NCBI GenBank assembly: GCA_024645155.1
Contig: JAHEGF010000013.1
Span: forward strand, 1 to 24,575
Source of the DNA: Phyllobacteriaceae bacterium
GTDB lineage: Bacteria; Pseudomonadota; Alphaproteobacteria; Rhizobiales; Rhizobiaceae
Direction of reading: 5' to 3'
Length of the DNA stretch: 24,575 nucleotides
Shown here: positions 1 to 8,932 of the stretch, one piece after another
How the letters are laid out: every line of letters starts with the position of its first letter
Position numbering within the stretch: position 1 is the first letter of the stretch
Notes under the pieces: model-generated
The model's input: only the letters and a program-made list of their open reading frames with translations
What the model was told of the DNA's origin: nothing
Database searches by the model: none
Program-made: the position numbers and the translations under genes

Positions 1-1356
1 TATACGATAGATCAAGGGCCGCGCACCTACATTGACCGCATTATCATCCGCGGAAATTCACGTACCCGCGACTACGTTATCCGCCGCGAATTTGACATTT
101 CTGAAGGTGACGCATTCAACCCGGTTCTCGTGCAGCGCGCTAAGCGCAGACTTGAGGATCTGGACTATTTTACCTCGGTCAACATTTCGACTGCGCCGGG
201 ATCACAGGCTGACCAGGTTGTTCTGGTCGTTGATGTCATCGAGAAATCGACTGGCGAATTCTCGGTCGGTGCCGGCTATTCGACCGGTGGTACCAATGAA
301 GGAGCTTCGGTCGAAATTTCGGTCACCGAACGCAATTTTCTTGGCCGCGGACAGTTTATCCGGGTCTCTGCCGGTGGTGGCAGGAAGTCGCGTGATTTCG
401 GCTTCTCATTTACCGAGCCCTATTTCCTCGGGCGGCGGATTTCAGCCGGCTTTGATCTTTACCGCCAAACCCGCGAATATACGGATTACGATACGGTCCT
501 GACCGGCGGCACGGTCCGCCTCGGATTGCCGATAACAACGGCGCTTACCGGACAGGTGGCGTATAACTATTCCGAAGAAGAGTATACCTATTCATTGGCA
601 TGTGACACCGATGGTGATGGTATCGCGGATACGCCTGGAGCGCCTCCAGGTGATCCCGGGTGTGCGATCTCACCAGTGCTGAAAACCGCAATCGAGACGC
701 AAAGCCCCTGGAAAAAGTCGTCCGTGTCCGGGTCTCTGGTCTATAACACGATTGATGATCCCAAGAATCCCCGGTCGGGAATCTATGCGACGGGTACCGT
801 GGAATATGCCGGGCTTGGCGGAAACGCACAATATGTCAGCATCACGGGACGCGGCTCCTACTACCATGTAATATCCGATGAGCTTGATGTTGTCGGTGTT
901 CTGTCCGGCGGCGCCGGACATATTCTTGATACCGGGAGCACAGGCGGCCTTCGTGTGTTCGATCTGTTCAGAAGTTCGGATCGGATGATTCGTGGCTTCG
1001 AATCCGGTGGGATCGGTCCGTATGACGGCAGTATTGGGCCATCCGGTCCGAATGATGATCATCTCGGAGGTACGACCTACTTCAATGCATCGGCCGAAGC
1101 CCAGTTTCCGCTTCCGGCAGTGCCGGAGAGCCTGGGGATGAAGGCGGCTGTGTTTGCCGATGCCGCAACATTGTTCGGAAATGATTTGGCCGTGGGACTC
1201 GCCAGCGAAAGCATGAAATGGCGCGCATCCGTTGGTGTCGGCATTATCTGGGCTTCGCCATTCGGGCCGCTGCGCATCAACTATGCTGTGCCGGTCATGA
1301 AAGAACCGACGGACAAGGTTGAAGAGTTCAGTTTCGGAATTTCCAGCCGGTTCTGA
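1..1356 (+). CDS. bamA: BamA outer-membrane assembly factor, C-terminal part
   Basis: The 5' end is cut by the window edge; the frame is open from base 1 and 451 residues are visible. BamA is the outer-membrane core of the BAM complex that folds beta-barrel proteins. The fragment begins in the last POTRA region (about residues 1-90, with the IDRIIIRGNSRTRDYVIRREF pattern of POTRA domains, shown here only in part) and then enters the 16-strand barrel (YSTGG, NFLGRGQ, FTEPYFLG). The loop-6 signature IRGF is at 988-999. The protein ends in phenylalanine (GISSRF), the usual outer-membrane barrel signal. An extracellular-loop stretch at 601-663 has a DxDxDG motif between two cysteines and is encoded partly by a perfect inverted repeat. 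It is the first gene of the bamA-lpx-fabZ block, as in other Rhizobiales. Identification is very secure. Confidence 0.97.
   Translation, partial: YTIDQGPRTYIDRIIIRGNSRTRDYVIRREFDISEGDAFNPVLVQRAKRRLEDLDYFTSVNISTAPGSQADQVVLVVDVIEKSTGEFSVGAGYSTGGTNEGASVEISVTERNFLGRGQFIRVSAGGGRKSRDFGFSFTEPYFLGRRISAGFDLYRQTREYTDYDTVLTGGTVRLGLPITTALTGQVAYNYSEEEYTYSLACDTDGDGIADTPGAPPGDPGCAISPVLKTAIETQSPWKKSSVSGSLVYNTIDDPKNPRSGIYATGTVEYAGLGGNAQYVSITGRGSYYHVISDELDVVGVLSGGAGHILDTGSTGGLRVFDLFRSSDRMIRGFESGGIGPYDGSIGPSGPNDDHLGGTTYFNASAEAQFPLPAVPESLGMKAAVFADAATLFGNDLAVGLASESMKWRASVGVGIIWASPFGPLRINYAVPVMKEPTDKVEEFSFGISSRF
634..650 (+). repeat. Perfect inverted repeat inside bamA
   Basis: CCTGGAG (634-640) and CTCCAGG (644-650) are perfectly complementary around a CGC loop. 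GGAT (627-630) and ATCC (653-656) extend the symmetry after a short gap. It lies in the coding sequence for a predicted extracellular loop of BamA. The symmetry is directly visible; any function as an mRNA hairpin or as the trace of an insertion is inference. Confidence 0.6.
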
Positions 1357-1410
1357 TCGGGTTTGTTCGCGCGGCCGCGCCCTTTCGGCCACCATCTGAG
1401 GTTTTCCTCA

Positions 1411-2466
1411 ATGCCAGATCCAGTATTTTTCCCGCAGCCGGATAGTATTACCCTGCGGGAAATCGCCGATTTGACTGGCGTGGAACTGCATCCCACCGCC
1501 CGACCTGAGATAATCGTATCCAGTTTGGCACCCCTTTCAGCGGGGGGCACTGGCGCTCTGGTTTTTGCAGAGGGTAGGCGCAATGCACCTGCATTGGCAA
1601 AACTTTCCGCTACTGCGGCAATTGTCACCGAAGACCTCGTATCTTGTGTGCCGGACGGTATTGCCATCCTTGTCACCGCAAGGCCGCAATTCGCATTCAA
1701 CCAGGTTGCGCAAAAGCTGTTTCCGGCAGCGATGAGTCCTGGACGATGGACGGGAGAAGCCGCGATATCTGCGGCTGCAATCATTGATCCGTCTGCTCGA
1801 CTGGAACCAGGCGTTATTGTCGAAGCTGGTGCAGTTATCAGTGCTGATGTTGCTATTGGCTTCGGGACGGTAATCGCTCCCAATGCTGTTGTCGGCCGGG
1901 AGTGCCGGATTGGGCGAAACAGCCATATCGGCAGCAGTACCAGCATTCGCAATGCGTTGATTGGCGACCATGTAATCGTCCATGATGGTGTTCGCATCGG
2001 CCAGGATGGCTTCGGCTACCTTCCAGGTCCTGGCGGTCTGGAAAAAGTCCCGCAACTTGGCAGGGTCATCATCCAGAACCACGTCGAGATCGGTGCAAAC
2101 ACGACCATTGACCGAGGTGCACTTGAGGACACCGTCATCGGCGAGGGGACCAAGATCGACAACCTTGTTCAAATCGCCCACAACGTGAAAATTGGCAGGC
2201 AATGTGCGATTGCCGCCCATTGCGGCATTTCGGGTTCCGTCACCATTGGCGACGGTGTTATGTTGGGCGGGTTGGTCGGGATCGCAAACCACGTCAAAAT
2301 AGGAGACGGAGCGCAAATTGCTGCCACATCCGGCGTGATGAATGAAGTTCCACCTGGCGAAAAATGGGGCGGGGCCCCTGCAAAGCCATTGCGAACATTT
2401 TTCCGGGAAATGGCTGCATTGAAGGGCCTGGCCAACCCCAAGAAAAAGGATAACGGCAGTGACTGA
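1411..2466 (+). CDS. lpxD: UDP-3-O-(3-hydroxyacyl)glucosamine N-acyltransferase LpxD
   Basis: LpxD adds the N-linked 3-hydroxyacyl chain to UDP-3-O-acylglucosamine, the third step of lipid A synthesis, using acyl-ACP in the cytoplasm. The 351-residue protein has an N-terminal uridine-binding region (about 1-105) and then a left-handed beta-helix of hexapeptide repeats (about 110-320, e.g. VIVEAG, VAIGFG, VTIGDG). The catalytic histidine is His257 in QIAHN, matching E. coli His239. ATG at 1411 was chosen over a more upstream in-frame start at 1363 because TGAGG (1397-1401) sits nine bases before it and the family N-terminus begins near here. The gene starts 54 bases after bamA and overlaps fabZ by eight bases. 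Confidence 0.97.
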   Translation: MPDPVFFPQPDSITLREIADLTGVELHPTARPEIIVSSLAPLSAGGTGALVFAEGRRNAPALAKLSATAAIVTEDLVSCVPDGIAILVTARPQFAFNQVAQKLFPAAMSPGRWTGEAAISAAAIIDPSARLEPGVIVEAGAVISADVAIGFGTVIAPNAVVGRECRIGRNSHIGSSTSIRNALIGDHVIVHDGVRIGQDGFGYLPGPGGLEKVPQLGRVIIQNHVEIGANTTIDRGALEDTVIGEGTKIDNLVQIAHNVKIGRQCAIAAHCGISGSVTIGDGVMLGGLVGIANHVKIGDGAQIAATSGVMNEVPPGEKWGGAPAKPLRTFFREMAALKGLANPKKKDNGSD

Positions 2467-2929
2467 CAACTCACGGTCCACCCTAGATACAGCTGATATC
2501 CTGCAGGTCATGGATAGGCTTCCGCACCGTTATCCTTTCCTGCTGGTCGACAAGATAGTGGAAATAGACGGAGATCGGTCCGCAATCGGGATCAAGAATG
2601 TCACGGTCAATGAACCCCATTTTCAGGGGCACTTCCCCGGCCAGCCGGTAATGCCCGGTGTGCTAATTGTCGAGGCAATGGCCCAGACCGCGGGTTACAT
2701 ATGCATCGCGAATGCCGGAGACGAAAGTCCGAGTCTGGTTTATTTCCTGACCATAGATGGCGCAAAGTTTCGCCGTCCTGTGGTGCCGGGCGATCAGATC
2801 CACATCCATGTTACCAAGCTCAAACAGCGTGGCAGTATCTGGAAATTCGGCTGCGAGGCCAGGGTTGACGGCGCCAAGGTCGCCGAAGCGACCATATCCG
2901 CCATGATGTCGCCGCCGGAAGTCAAGTGA
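2459..2929 (+). CDS. fabZ: 3-hydroxyacyl-ACP dehydratase FabZ
   Basis: FabZ dehydrates beta-hydroxyacyl-ACP in fatty-acid elongation and competes with LpxA and LpxD for the same 3-hydroxyacyl-ACP pool, which explains its place among the lpx genes. It is a 156-residue single hotdog-fold protein, the usual length. PHRYPFLLVDKI is at 22-33 and HFPGQPVMPGVLIVEAMAQ at 58-76; the catalytic pair is His58 and Glu72. The start is GTG at 2459, eight bases inside the end of lpxD, which implies translational coupling. The stop overlaps the GTG of lpxA. Identification is secure. Confidence 0.97.
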   Translation: MTDNSRSTLDTADILQVMDRLPHRYPFLLVDKIVEIDGDRSAIGIKNVTVNEPHFQGHFPGQPVMPGVLIVEAMAQTAGYICIANAGDESPSLVYFLTIDGAKFRRPVVPGDQIHIHVTKLKQRGSIWKFGCEARVDGAKVAEATISAMMSPPEVK

Positions 2930-3777
2930 ATTCCATGACTGCAACAAAACAAGAAACCCGCATCCACCCGATGGCGGTGGTTGAGGAGGGCGCGGTCATT
3001 GGTGCCGGCGTCGAGATCGGACCGTTTTGCCATGTATCATCGCGGGCCAATTTGGGCCCCGGCGTGCGGCTTGTAAGCCACGTAAGCATACAGGGCGCCA
3101 CGACCATTGGTGATGGTACCGAAGTCGGACCTCATACGGCGTTGGGCGGAACACCGCAAAATCGTGCCCACCGTGGCAGTCACACGACATTGACGATTGG
3201 CCGGAATTGCATCATTCGCGAGTGTGTCACCATGCATGTTGGTACTGATAGCGCGAGCGGAACTACCAGTGTCGGCGATAATTGTTTCATCATGGGGTGT
3301 ACGCATATCGCCCATGACTGCATTGTCGGAAATGGTGTGACCCTGGCCAACCTCGCGACAATTGCCGGGCACTGCGAAATCGGCGACCATGCGATTGTCA
3401 GTGGCATGACAGCCGTTCACCAGTTTGTCCGAGTTGGCCATCATGCATTCCTGTCGGGTTGTTCAGCAATTGTCGGGGATGTAATCCCCTACGGCATGGC
3501 TGTTGGAAACCGTGCGAAACTGCGCGGCCTTAACATTGTCGGCATGAAGCGCTCCGGCATGAAACGAAGCGATATTGTTGACATGCGCGCAGCAGTGGAC
3601 ATTCTGTTTGATGAGCGTCAGCCAATCGCGGAAAATGCCCCCCGGGTTTTGCATACTTACCCCGGTTCAGCGACTATCCGCGAACTCGTTGAATTCGTCA
3701 CGGTACGCAAAAAGCGCTACTTTACGGTTCCGCCAAAAGGCGGCGTTGAGAACGGCGAATTGGAAACACACGGCTGA
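2926..3777 (+). CDS. lpxA: UDP-N-acetylglucosamine acyltransferase LpxA
   Basis: LpxA transfers a 3-hydroxyacyl chain from ACP to the 3-OH of UDP-GlcNAc, the first committed acylation of lipid A. The left-handed beta-helix fills about residues 12-200, followed by the helical C-terminal domain. The catalytic histidine is His130 in THIAHDC (E. coli His125); MTAVHQF is also conserved. GTG at 2926 overlaps the fabZ stop (GTGA); an ATG at 2935 is equally plausible and would remove three residues. At 283 residues it is slightly longer than the usual 260-275, through a short tail rich in Gly, Glu and Asn. It is followed three bases later by lpxI. Confidence 0.97.
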   Translation: MNSMTATKQETRIHPMAVVEEGAVIGAGVEIGPFCHVSSRANLGPGVRLVSHVSIQGATTIGDGTEVGPHTALGGTPQNRAHRGSHTTLTIGRNCIIRECVTMHVGTDSASGTTSVGDNCFIMGCTHIAHDCIVGNGVTLANLATIAGHCEIGDHAIVSGMTAVHQFVRVGHHAFLSGCSAIVGDVIPYGMAVGNRAKLRGLNIVGMKRSGMKRSDIVDMRAAVDILFDERQPIAENAPRVLHTYPGSATIRELVEFVTVRKKRYFTVPPKGGVENGELETHG

Positions 3778-3780
3778 ACG

Positions 3781-4668
3781 GTGAAATCGCAAACGGCAAA
3801 AAACGTTGAAAAGCTTCGGCTGGGCGCAGGTGCCAAGGTTGCGGTAATTGCCGGCAATGGCCAACTTCCGATTGACGTAACCGGCGAATTGCAGCGTCAG
3901 GGTTATTATCCATTTGTTGTCATGATTGAGGGAGAGGCTGACGACGCTTTGTCGACATATGACAATGCTGTTTTGAGCCTTGAAAACCTTGGCCGGGTAT
4001 TCGCGCTGCTCGATGGTGCCGGCATCAGCCATGTCATTCTGGCGGGCGGAATCTCACGCCGTCCATCAGTAACTGCATTACGCCCTTCCATTGCCCTGTT
4101 GCACATTGCGTTCAAGGTCGCGGCCGCGCTTGCAAGGGGCGACGATTCCCTGTTGAGGACGCTTATTGGGATATTTGAGGAAAAGGGATTCAGCGTGATC
4201 GGCGCGCATGAAGTCGTGCCGGATCTCCTGTCACAGATTGGACCGATGACGCGAAAAAAACCCTCCAAGGCGGCAATGCGGGATATTGAAGCGGCCCGCG
4301 AGGCTATACGGCGCTTGGGGCCTGTTGATCTTGGACAAGCGGCGATCGCGGTCAAGGGACGGGTCGTAGCAATCGAAGGGCCGGAAGGCACGGATGCGGT
4401 TTTGGCGCGAGTCAAGGACCTCCGCAGTGCTCATCGCCTTTCTGCGACCGGTGGCGGCGTTCTCGTCAAATGCGCCAAGCCAGGACAGGAGTTGCGCGTG
4501 GATTTGCCTACAATCGGCCCGGAGACGGTCAACGGTGCAGTTTCGGCTGGTTTGGCAGGAATCGCCCTGGAGGGTGGGCGCGCATTTATTTTGGATTATC
4601 AGGCTACCGTATCGGCCGCGCAAAAAGCTGGGCTTTTTGTCTATGGCCTGGAGCCGGATGCGCCATGA
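3781..4668 (+). CDS. lpxI: UDP-2,3-diacylglucosamine pyrophosphatase LpxI
   Basis: LpxI hydrolyses UDP-2,3-diacylglucosamine to lipid X and UMP. It replaces the unrelated LpxH in alphaproteobacteria, so it is a lineage marker. The 295-residue protein has the N-terminal Rossmann-like half (VAVIAGNGQLPIDV at 20-33; ISHVILAGGISRRP at 82-95) and the C-terminal catalytic half (GGGVLVKCAKPGQE, then RVDLPTIGP). Asp241 in RVDLP corresponds to the essential aspartate described for Caulobacter LpxI. The start is GTG at 3781, three bases after lpxA, with only a weak ribosome-binding site, consistent with coupled translation. The stop overlaps the lpxB start as ATGA. Confidence 0.96.
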   Translation: MKSQTAKNVEKLRLGAGAKVAVIAGNGQLPIDVTGELQRQGYYPFVVMIEGEADDALSTYDNAVLSLENLGRVFALLDGAGISHVILAGGISRRPSVTALRPSIALLHIAFKVAAALARGDDSLLRTLIGIFEEKGFSVIGAHEVVPDLLSQIGPMTRKKPSKAAMRDIEAAREAIRRLGPVDLGQAAIAVKGRVVAIEGPEGTDAVLARVKDLRSAHRLSATGGGVLVKCAKPGQELRVDLPTIGPETVNGAVSAGLAGIALEGGRAFILDYQATVSAAQKAGLFVYGLEPDAP

Positions 4669-5849
4669 CCCGGACATCTGCCAAGACGCTTCGTATTGCT
4701 GTTGTTGCCGGTGAAGAATCCGGCGATATTCTTGGTGCAGACCTCGTCGATGCGTTGCAAAAGCAATCCGGAAAGGTGGTCGACCTGATTGGTGTCGGCG
4801 GGAGCCGTTTGCAAGCTCGTGGCCTGAATACGCTGTTTGACCCGGATATTATCGCGATCATGGGATTAAGCGCCGTTGTGCGCGATTTACCGCGGCTTCT
4901 GCACAATTTGAACAAAACAGCCAAGGCGATCGTTGAAGCAAAACCGGACTGTCTGATCACGATCGATAGCCCGGCATTCAATATGCGGGTTGCAAAAAAG
5001 GTAAGAGCACACGATCCGGCGATTCCGATAATCAAATATGTCTGCCCGAGTGTATGGGCATGGGGCGAGGGGCGCGCTGTGCGCATGCGGCCATTTACCG
5101 ATCACGTATTGTGCCTGCTACCCTTTGAACCGGAAGAATTGCAACGATTGAAAGGTCCGAAAGGAACATTTGTCGGCCACCGTCTGAGCCATGACAAGGA
5201 ACTGAGCCGGGCCGCAAGCCGGCAAAAAAGGCGCAAGCATAAGGTTTCCGATGGCAGGAAAACGCTTCTTGTTCTCCCGGGGTCGCGCCGGTCGGAAGTC
5301 AGCGCGCTAGCTGATCCGTTTCGCGAAACGATAACACTGCTGCAGCAGCGCGGTCAGGATTTTCGCATTCTCATGCCAACGGTGCCGCGCGTACAAGCCC
5401 TTGTTCGGTCGGCCACTGCAAACTGGCCGGTACAGCCGGAAATACTCGTCGGTGACGAGGCAAAATGGCAGGCATTCGGTGCCGCTGACGCGGCGCTGGC
5501 AGCCTCCGGTACCGTGACGCTGGAGCTTGCGCTTGCGGGTGTTCCAACGGTTGTTGCCTACAAGGCTGACCGCCTCTGGCGCATGCTCGGTGCCATAATC
5601 CGGGTCTGGTCTGCATCCCTGCCCAATCTGATTGCCGACCGCGTTGTCATGCCGGAATATTTCAATGAATTCGTGCGCCCGGGACTGTTGGCACGCCACA
5701 TCGAGGCGCTCTTCAACAATTCCCACGAACGCAGCGCGCAATTAGCCGGATTTGCAGAGGTGTCGCGACGGATGAAAACGAAACGTCCGGCAGGTGAAAT
5801 TGCCGCAGCCGTTGTTCTGGCGGAAATCGATGGCAGAAGGGCCGGATAA
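4665..5849 (+). CDS. lpxB: Lipid-A-disaccharide synthase LpxB
   Basis: LpxB is a membrane-associated GT-B (family 19) glycosyltransferase that joins lipid X to UDP-2,3-diacylglucosamine, giving the lipid A disaccharide. The 394-residue protein shows AGEESGDILGADLV (15-28), ITIDSPAFN with the conserved Asp101, CPSVWAWGEGR (127-137), LVLPGSRRSEV (202-212) and ASGTVTLELALAGVP (280-294), which forms part of the UDP-sugar site. ATG at 4665 forms an ATGA overlap with lpxI and has GGAG upstream. A longer frame opens at 4470 but would run through lpxI and lacks the family N-terminus. It is the last gene of the operon and converges on gltA. Confidence 0.97.
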   Translation: MTRTSAKTLRIAVVAGEESGDILGADLVDALQKQSGKVVDLIGVGGSRLQARGLNTLFDPDIIAIMGLSAVVRDLPRLLHNLNKTAKAIVEAKPDCLITIDSPAFNMRVAKKVRAHDPAIPIIKYVCPSVWAWGEGRAVRMRPFTDHVLCLLPFEPEELQRLKGPKGTFVGHRLSHDKELSRAASRQKRRKHKVSDGRKTLLVLPGSRRSEVSALADPFRETITLLQQRGQDFRILMPTVPRVQALVRSATANWPVQPEILVGDEAKWQAFGAADAALAASGTVTLELALAGVPTVVAYKADRLWRMLGAIIRVWSASLPNLIADRVVMPEYFNEFVRPGLLARHIEALFNNSHERSAQLAGFAEVSRRMKTKRPAGEIAAAVVLAEIDGRRAG

Positions 5850-5908
5850 AAACCCGACCCCTCAAGTACTATTGGCTCGGAGAATGCAGTTTGCCTGGTG
5901 AGCCGTGC

Positions 5909-7198
5909 CTACCGTTTGGAAATGGGTACATAGTCGCGCTCGGTCGGCCCGGTGTAGAGCTGACGCGGACGCCCGATTTTCTGTCGCGGATCCTCGATCA
6001 TTTCCTTCCACTGGGCAATCCATCCGACCGTGCGGGCTACCGCAAACAGGACCGTGAACATCGTGGTCGGGAAACCGAGTGCCTTCAGCGTGATGCCCGA
6101 ATAAAAATCGATGTTCGGGTATAGCCGTTTTTCGATGAAGTAATCATCGGTTAGAGCAATTCTTTCAAGTTCCATGGCAACGTCAAGCATCGGGTCGTCC
6201 TTGATACCCAATTCGCCAAGAACCTCGTGCGTGGTTTTCTGCATGATTTTTGCACGCGGATCGTAGTTTTTGTAAACGCGATGTCCGAATCCCATGAGCC
6301 GGAACGGGTCATCCTTGTCCTTGGCCCGTGCAATGAACTCCGGAATACGGTCGACCGATCCGATTTCTGACAGCATGTTGAGCGCGGCTTCGTTGGCGCC
6401 GCCATGAGCTGGCCCCCATAGGCAGGCAATGCCGGCCGCGATACATGCAAACGGGTTGGCGCCCGATGAACCGGCAAGGCGCACTGTCGAGGTCGACGCG
6501 TTTTGCTCGTGGTCGGCATGAAGAATGAAAATCCGGTCCATGGCACGCGCCAGTACCGGATTGACTTCGAACTCCTGGCACGGAACCGCAAAACACATGC
6601 GCAGGAAATTGGCTGAATAATCAAGGTCGTTGTGCGGGTAAACGAACGGCTGACCAACATGATACTTGTAAGCCATCGCAGCAATTGTCGGCAGCTTGGC
6701 GATCATGCGCAGGCTGGCAACCATGCGCTGATGCGGGTCGGAAATGTCGGTGGAGTCGTGGTAAAATGCCGAAAGCGCGCCAACAACGCCGCACATGACG
6801 GCCATCGGGTGCGCATCACGGCGAAAGCCGGTGAAAAAGCGCATCATCTGCTCGTGAACCATAGTATGATGGGTCACGCGATAGTCGAAGTCGTCCTTTT
6901 CGCTTTTTGTCGGCAATTCGCCATACAGCAGCAGATAGCAGACTTCGAGAAAGTCACCATGTTCAGCAAGTTGTTCGATGGGATAACCGCGGTGCAGCAA
7001 AATGCCCTCGTCGCCGTCAATATAGGTTATCTGTGACTCGCAACTGGCTGTCGACGTATATCCCGGATCGTAGGTGAATGCGCCAGTTGTCGCATAAAGT
7101 TTTGAAATATCGACCACATCGGGTCCGACTGAGCCATGGCGAACCGGAAAATCGTGGTTTTTACCTGCGAGTTCCAATTTTGCAGAGTCACTTGCCAT
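5909..7198 (-). CDS. gltA: Citrate synthase (type II)
   Basis: It condenses acetyl-CoA and oxaloacetate to citrate at the entry of the TCA cycle. The length of 429 residues is typical of the hexameric Gram-negative type. The catalytic triad is visible: His265 (WGPAHGG), His306 (GFGHRVY) and Asp364 (PNIDFYSG), close to E. coli His264/His305/Asp362. ATG at 7198 was chosen because AAAGGAAC lies just upstream and the N-terminus (MASDSAKLEL) is family-like; an in-frame upstream extension to 7318 looks non-coding. It lies 171 bases downstream of gltX with its own promoter candidate, and its 3' end faces lpxB with 59 bases between. Confidence 0.98.
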   Translation of the reverse strand: MASDSAKLELAGKNHDFPVRHGSVGPDVVDISKLYATTGAFTYDPGYTSTASCESQITYIDGDEGILLHRGYPIEQLAEHGDFLEVCYLLLYGELPTKSEKDDFDYRVTHHTMVHEQMMRFFTGFRRDAHPMAVMCGVVGALSAFYHDSTDISDPHQRMVASLRMIAKLPTIAAMAYKYHVGQPFVYPHNDLDYSANFLRMCFAVPCQEFEVNPVLARAMDRIFILHADHEQNASTSTVRLAGSSGANPFACIAAGIACLWGPAHGGANEAALNMLSEIGSVDRIPEFIARAKDKDDPFRLMGFGHRVYKNYDPRAKIMQKTTHEVLGELGIKDDPMLDVAMELERIALTDDYFIEKRLYPNIDFYSGITLKALGFPTTMFTVLFAVARTVGWIAQWKEMIEDPRQKIGRPRQLYTGPTERDYVPISKR

Positions 7199-7223
7199 GC
7201 CAGTTCCTTTCGAAAACATAAGA

Positions 7224-7253
7224 TATATACACCACGCGGATATTGCAGTGCAA
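7224..7253 (-). promoter_or_regulatory. Candidate gltA promoter
   Basis: On the minus strand TTGCAC (7253-7248) is followed after 18 bases by TATATA (7229-7224), a good sigma-70-type pair. It ends about 25 bases before the gltA ATG, in the 171-base gap between gltX and gltA. It is predicted from sequence only. Confidence 0.5.
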
Positions 7254-7369
7254 CATTCAGAAAAATGCTGAAATCGCGCTCTTGCTAACCTATTTGTGGC
7301 CACCTGCCAAGCGGGCAACTATGATATGGTGCAGCGCGAAAAGCCGAAACAGCCACAGCCTTTCCATAC

Positions 7370-8791
7370 CTATGCCGCCTGATCGGTGATTCGTGCCAGA
7401 CTTTCCTCGCGCCCGAGGACTGCCAGCACGTCAAAAACGCCCGGCGAAGTGGATCGCCCTGTCAGTGCTGCGCGCAGGGGTTGGGCAAGCGCGCCAAGTT
7501 TAATGTCATGATTTTCGCCGTATGCGCGCACAACAGCCTCGGTCGATGCAGCATTCCAATCATCGATCGCCGAGAGTTCACTTGCCAGTATTTTGAGCAA
7601 TGCCCGCGCGTCACCGGTCAGTAATTCTTTTGCCTTTTTATCAAGCGGCAGAGGCCGGGACACGAACAAATAGCCGGCACCCTCGGCTAGTTCCTTCAGC
7701 GTTTTTGCCCTCTGTTTCAATCCCGGCATGGCTTGTTGAAGTTGCGCTTGCAGCGCGCTGCCGAGCGGCAATGTCGGTGCCGTGTAATCCTCAAGATACG
7801 GCAGGGCTTCGACAAGGTTTGCCGTCAGTTCCGCATCATCGGCCGACCGGATATAGACGCCGTTGATCGCCTCGAGCTTCTTGAAATCGAACCGCGCCGC
7901 ACCCTTGTTGATGTCGCCGATATCAAACCAGTTAATCATGTCTCGGGTCGACATTATCTCGTCGTCGCCGTGGCTCCAGCCAAGCCGCGCCAGATAGTTG
8001 CGCAACGCCGCTGGCAGGTACCCCATCGCCCGATAAGTCTCGACGCCGAGTGCGCCATGGCGTTTGGACAATTTCGCACCATCTGCACCATGAATGAGCG
8101 GGATATGGGCCATGACGGGCACTTCCCAGCCCATGGCGTTGAAAATCACGGTCTGGCGGGCCGCATTGGTCAGGTGATCGTCACCGCGAATGATATGTGT
8201 CACACCCATGTCGTGATCGTCGACAACGACAGCGTGCATGTAGGTTGGCGATCCGTCAGACCGCAAGATGATGAAATCGTCGAGATCCTTGTTGGGAAAG
8301 CGGACGTCTCCTTGAACCCGGTCCGTTACGACCGTTTCACCGTCATTTGGCGCCTTGATGCGAATGACCGGTTGTACACCCGCAGGTGCGTCTGCCGGAT
8401 CGCGATCGCGCCATCTCCCGTCATACCGGGGCGGCCGTCCCTCGGCTCGCGCCTGCTCACGCATTGCCGTCAGTTCGTCGGGTGAGGCGTAGCACCGGTA
8501 GGCTTTTCCGGATTCTACCAGTTGCATTGCAACTTCGCGATGACGCGCAGCCTGTTCGAACTGCGAAAACGGCTCACCGTCCCATTCAAGGCCGAGCCAT
8601 TTCAATCCGTCAAGAATGGCGGCAGTCGCTTCTGCCGTTGAGCGCGCACGGTCAGTATCTTCAATCCGCAGCAACATCTTGCCGCTGGTATGACGCGCAT
8701 AAAGCCAGTTGAACAACGCCGTGCGCGCCCCGCCGATATGCAGAAAACCGGTTGGGGAGGGTGCAAAGCGGGTAATCACGGTGTCGCTCAT
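7370..8791 (-). CDS. gltX: Glutamate-tRNA ligase
   Basis: It charges tRNA-Glu (and, in organisms with GatCAB, often tRNA-Gln) with glutamate. The 473-residue class I synthetase has the HIGH-type motif PSPTGFLHIGGAR (11-23) and the KMSKS-type motif KLSKR (240-244). FIILRSDGSPTYMHAVVVDD is typical of the family's Rossmann core, and the helical anticodon-binding region fills the last third. ATG at 8791 has AGGA about eight bases upstream. It is divergent from comEC across 141 bases and lies upstream of gltA. Many alphaproteobacteria carry two GluRS genes; the sequence alone does not tell whether a second exists here. Confidence 0.97.
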   Translation of the reverse strand: MSDTVITRFAPSPTGFLHIGGARTALFNWLYARHTSGKMLLRIEDTDRARSTAEATAAILDGLKWLGLEWDGEPFSQFEQAARHREVAMQLVESGKAYRCYASPDELTAMREQARAEGRPPRYDGRWRDRDPADAPAGVQPVIRIKAPNDGETVVTDRVQGDVRFPNKDLDDFIILRSDGSPTYMHAVVVDDHDMGVTHIIRGDDHLTNAARQTVIFNAMGWEVPVMAHIPLIHGADGAKLSKRHGALGVETYRAMGYLPAALRNYLARLGWSHGDDEIMSTRDMINWFDIGDINKGAARFDFKKLEAINGVYIRSADDAELTANLVEALPYLEDYTAPTLPLGSALQAQLQQAMPGLKQRAKTLKELAEGAGYLFVSRPLPLDKKAKELLTGDARALLKILASELSAIDDWNAASTEAVVRAYGENHDIKLGALAQPLRAALTGRSTSPGVFDVLAVLGREESLARITDQAA

Positions 8792-8932
8792 GAAGAAGTC
8801 CTGTCTTGCCGCAATACAGAATTTAGCAGTCCGCCAAGTGGGGCATTATGCGGATGGGGCGTTTCATGTAACATAGGCGCGGTGTGGCGCAAGGGGCAGG
8901 TGGCCACCCTTTGTTGCCGGGGTTAGTTAGTT

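Noticed and set aside
670..1395. Minus-strand frame of 241 codons
   Set aside because: It is opposite bamA and has no family features; it is a codon-bias shadow.
1537..2511. Long open frame of 324 codons on the minus strand
   Set aside because: It lies exactly opposite lpxD, whose protein matches its family along its full length. The antisense product is Cys-rich, without recognisable domains and without a ribosome-binding site.
4470..4664. In-frame 65-codon extension of lpxB
   Set aside because: It runs inside lpxI in another frame. The family N-terminus and the ATGA overlap place the start at 4665.
5850..5908. Bidirectional terminator between lpxB and gltA
   Set aside because: Only GGCTC/GAGCC with a 21-base loop and no T-run was found; too weak to annotate.
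7733..8485. Plus-strand frame of 250 codons
   Set aside because: It is opposite gltX, which has all class I synthetase motifs; the translation is low-complexity in Arg and His with no domain.
8921..8931. GTTAGTTAGTT tandem repeat before comEC
   Set aside because: Fewer than three units of a four-base motif; it probably arose by chance, although it leaves comEC with a weak ribosome-binding site.
8792..8932. Promoters or a small gene in the gltX-comEC divergent gap
   Set aside because: No -35/-10 pair with good spacing on either strand and no small frame with a ribosome-binding site could be supported.
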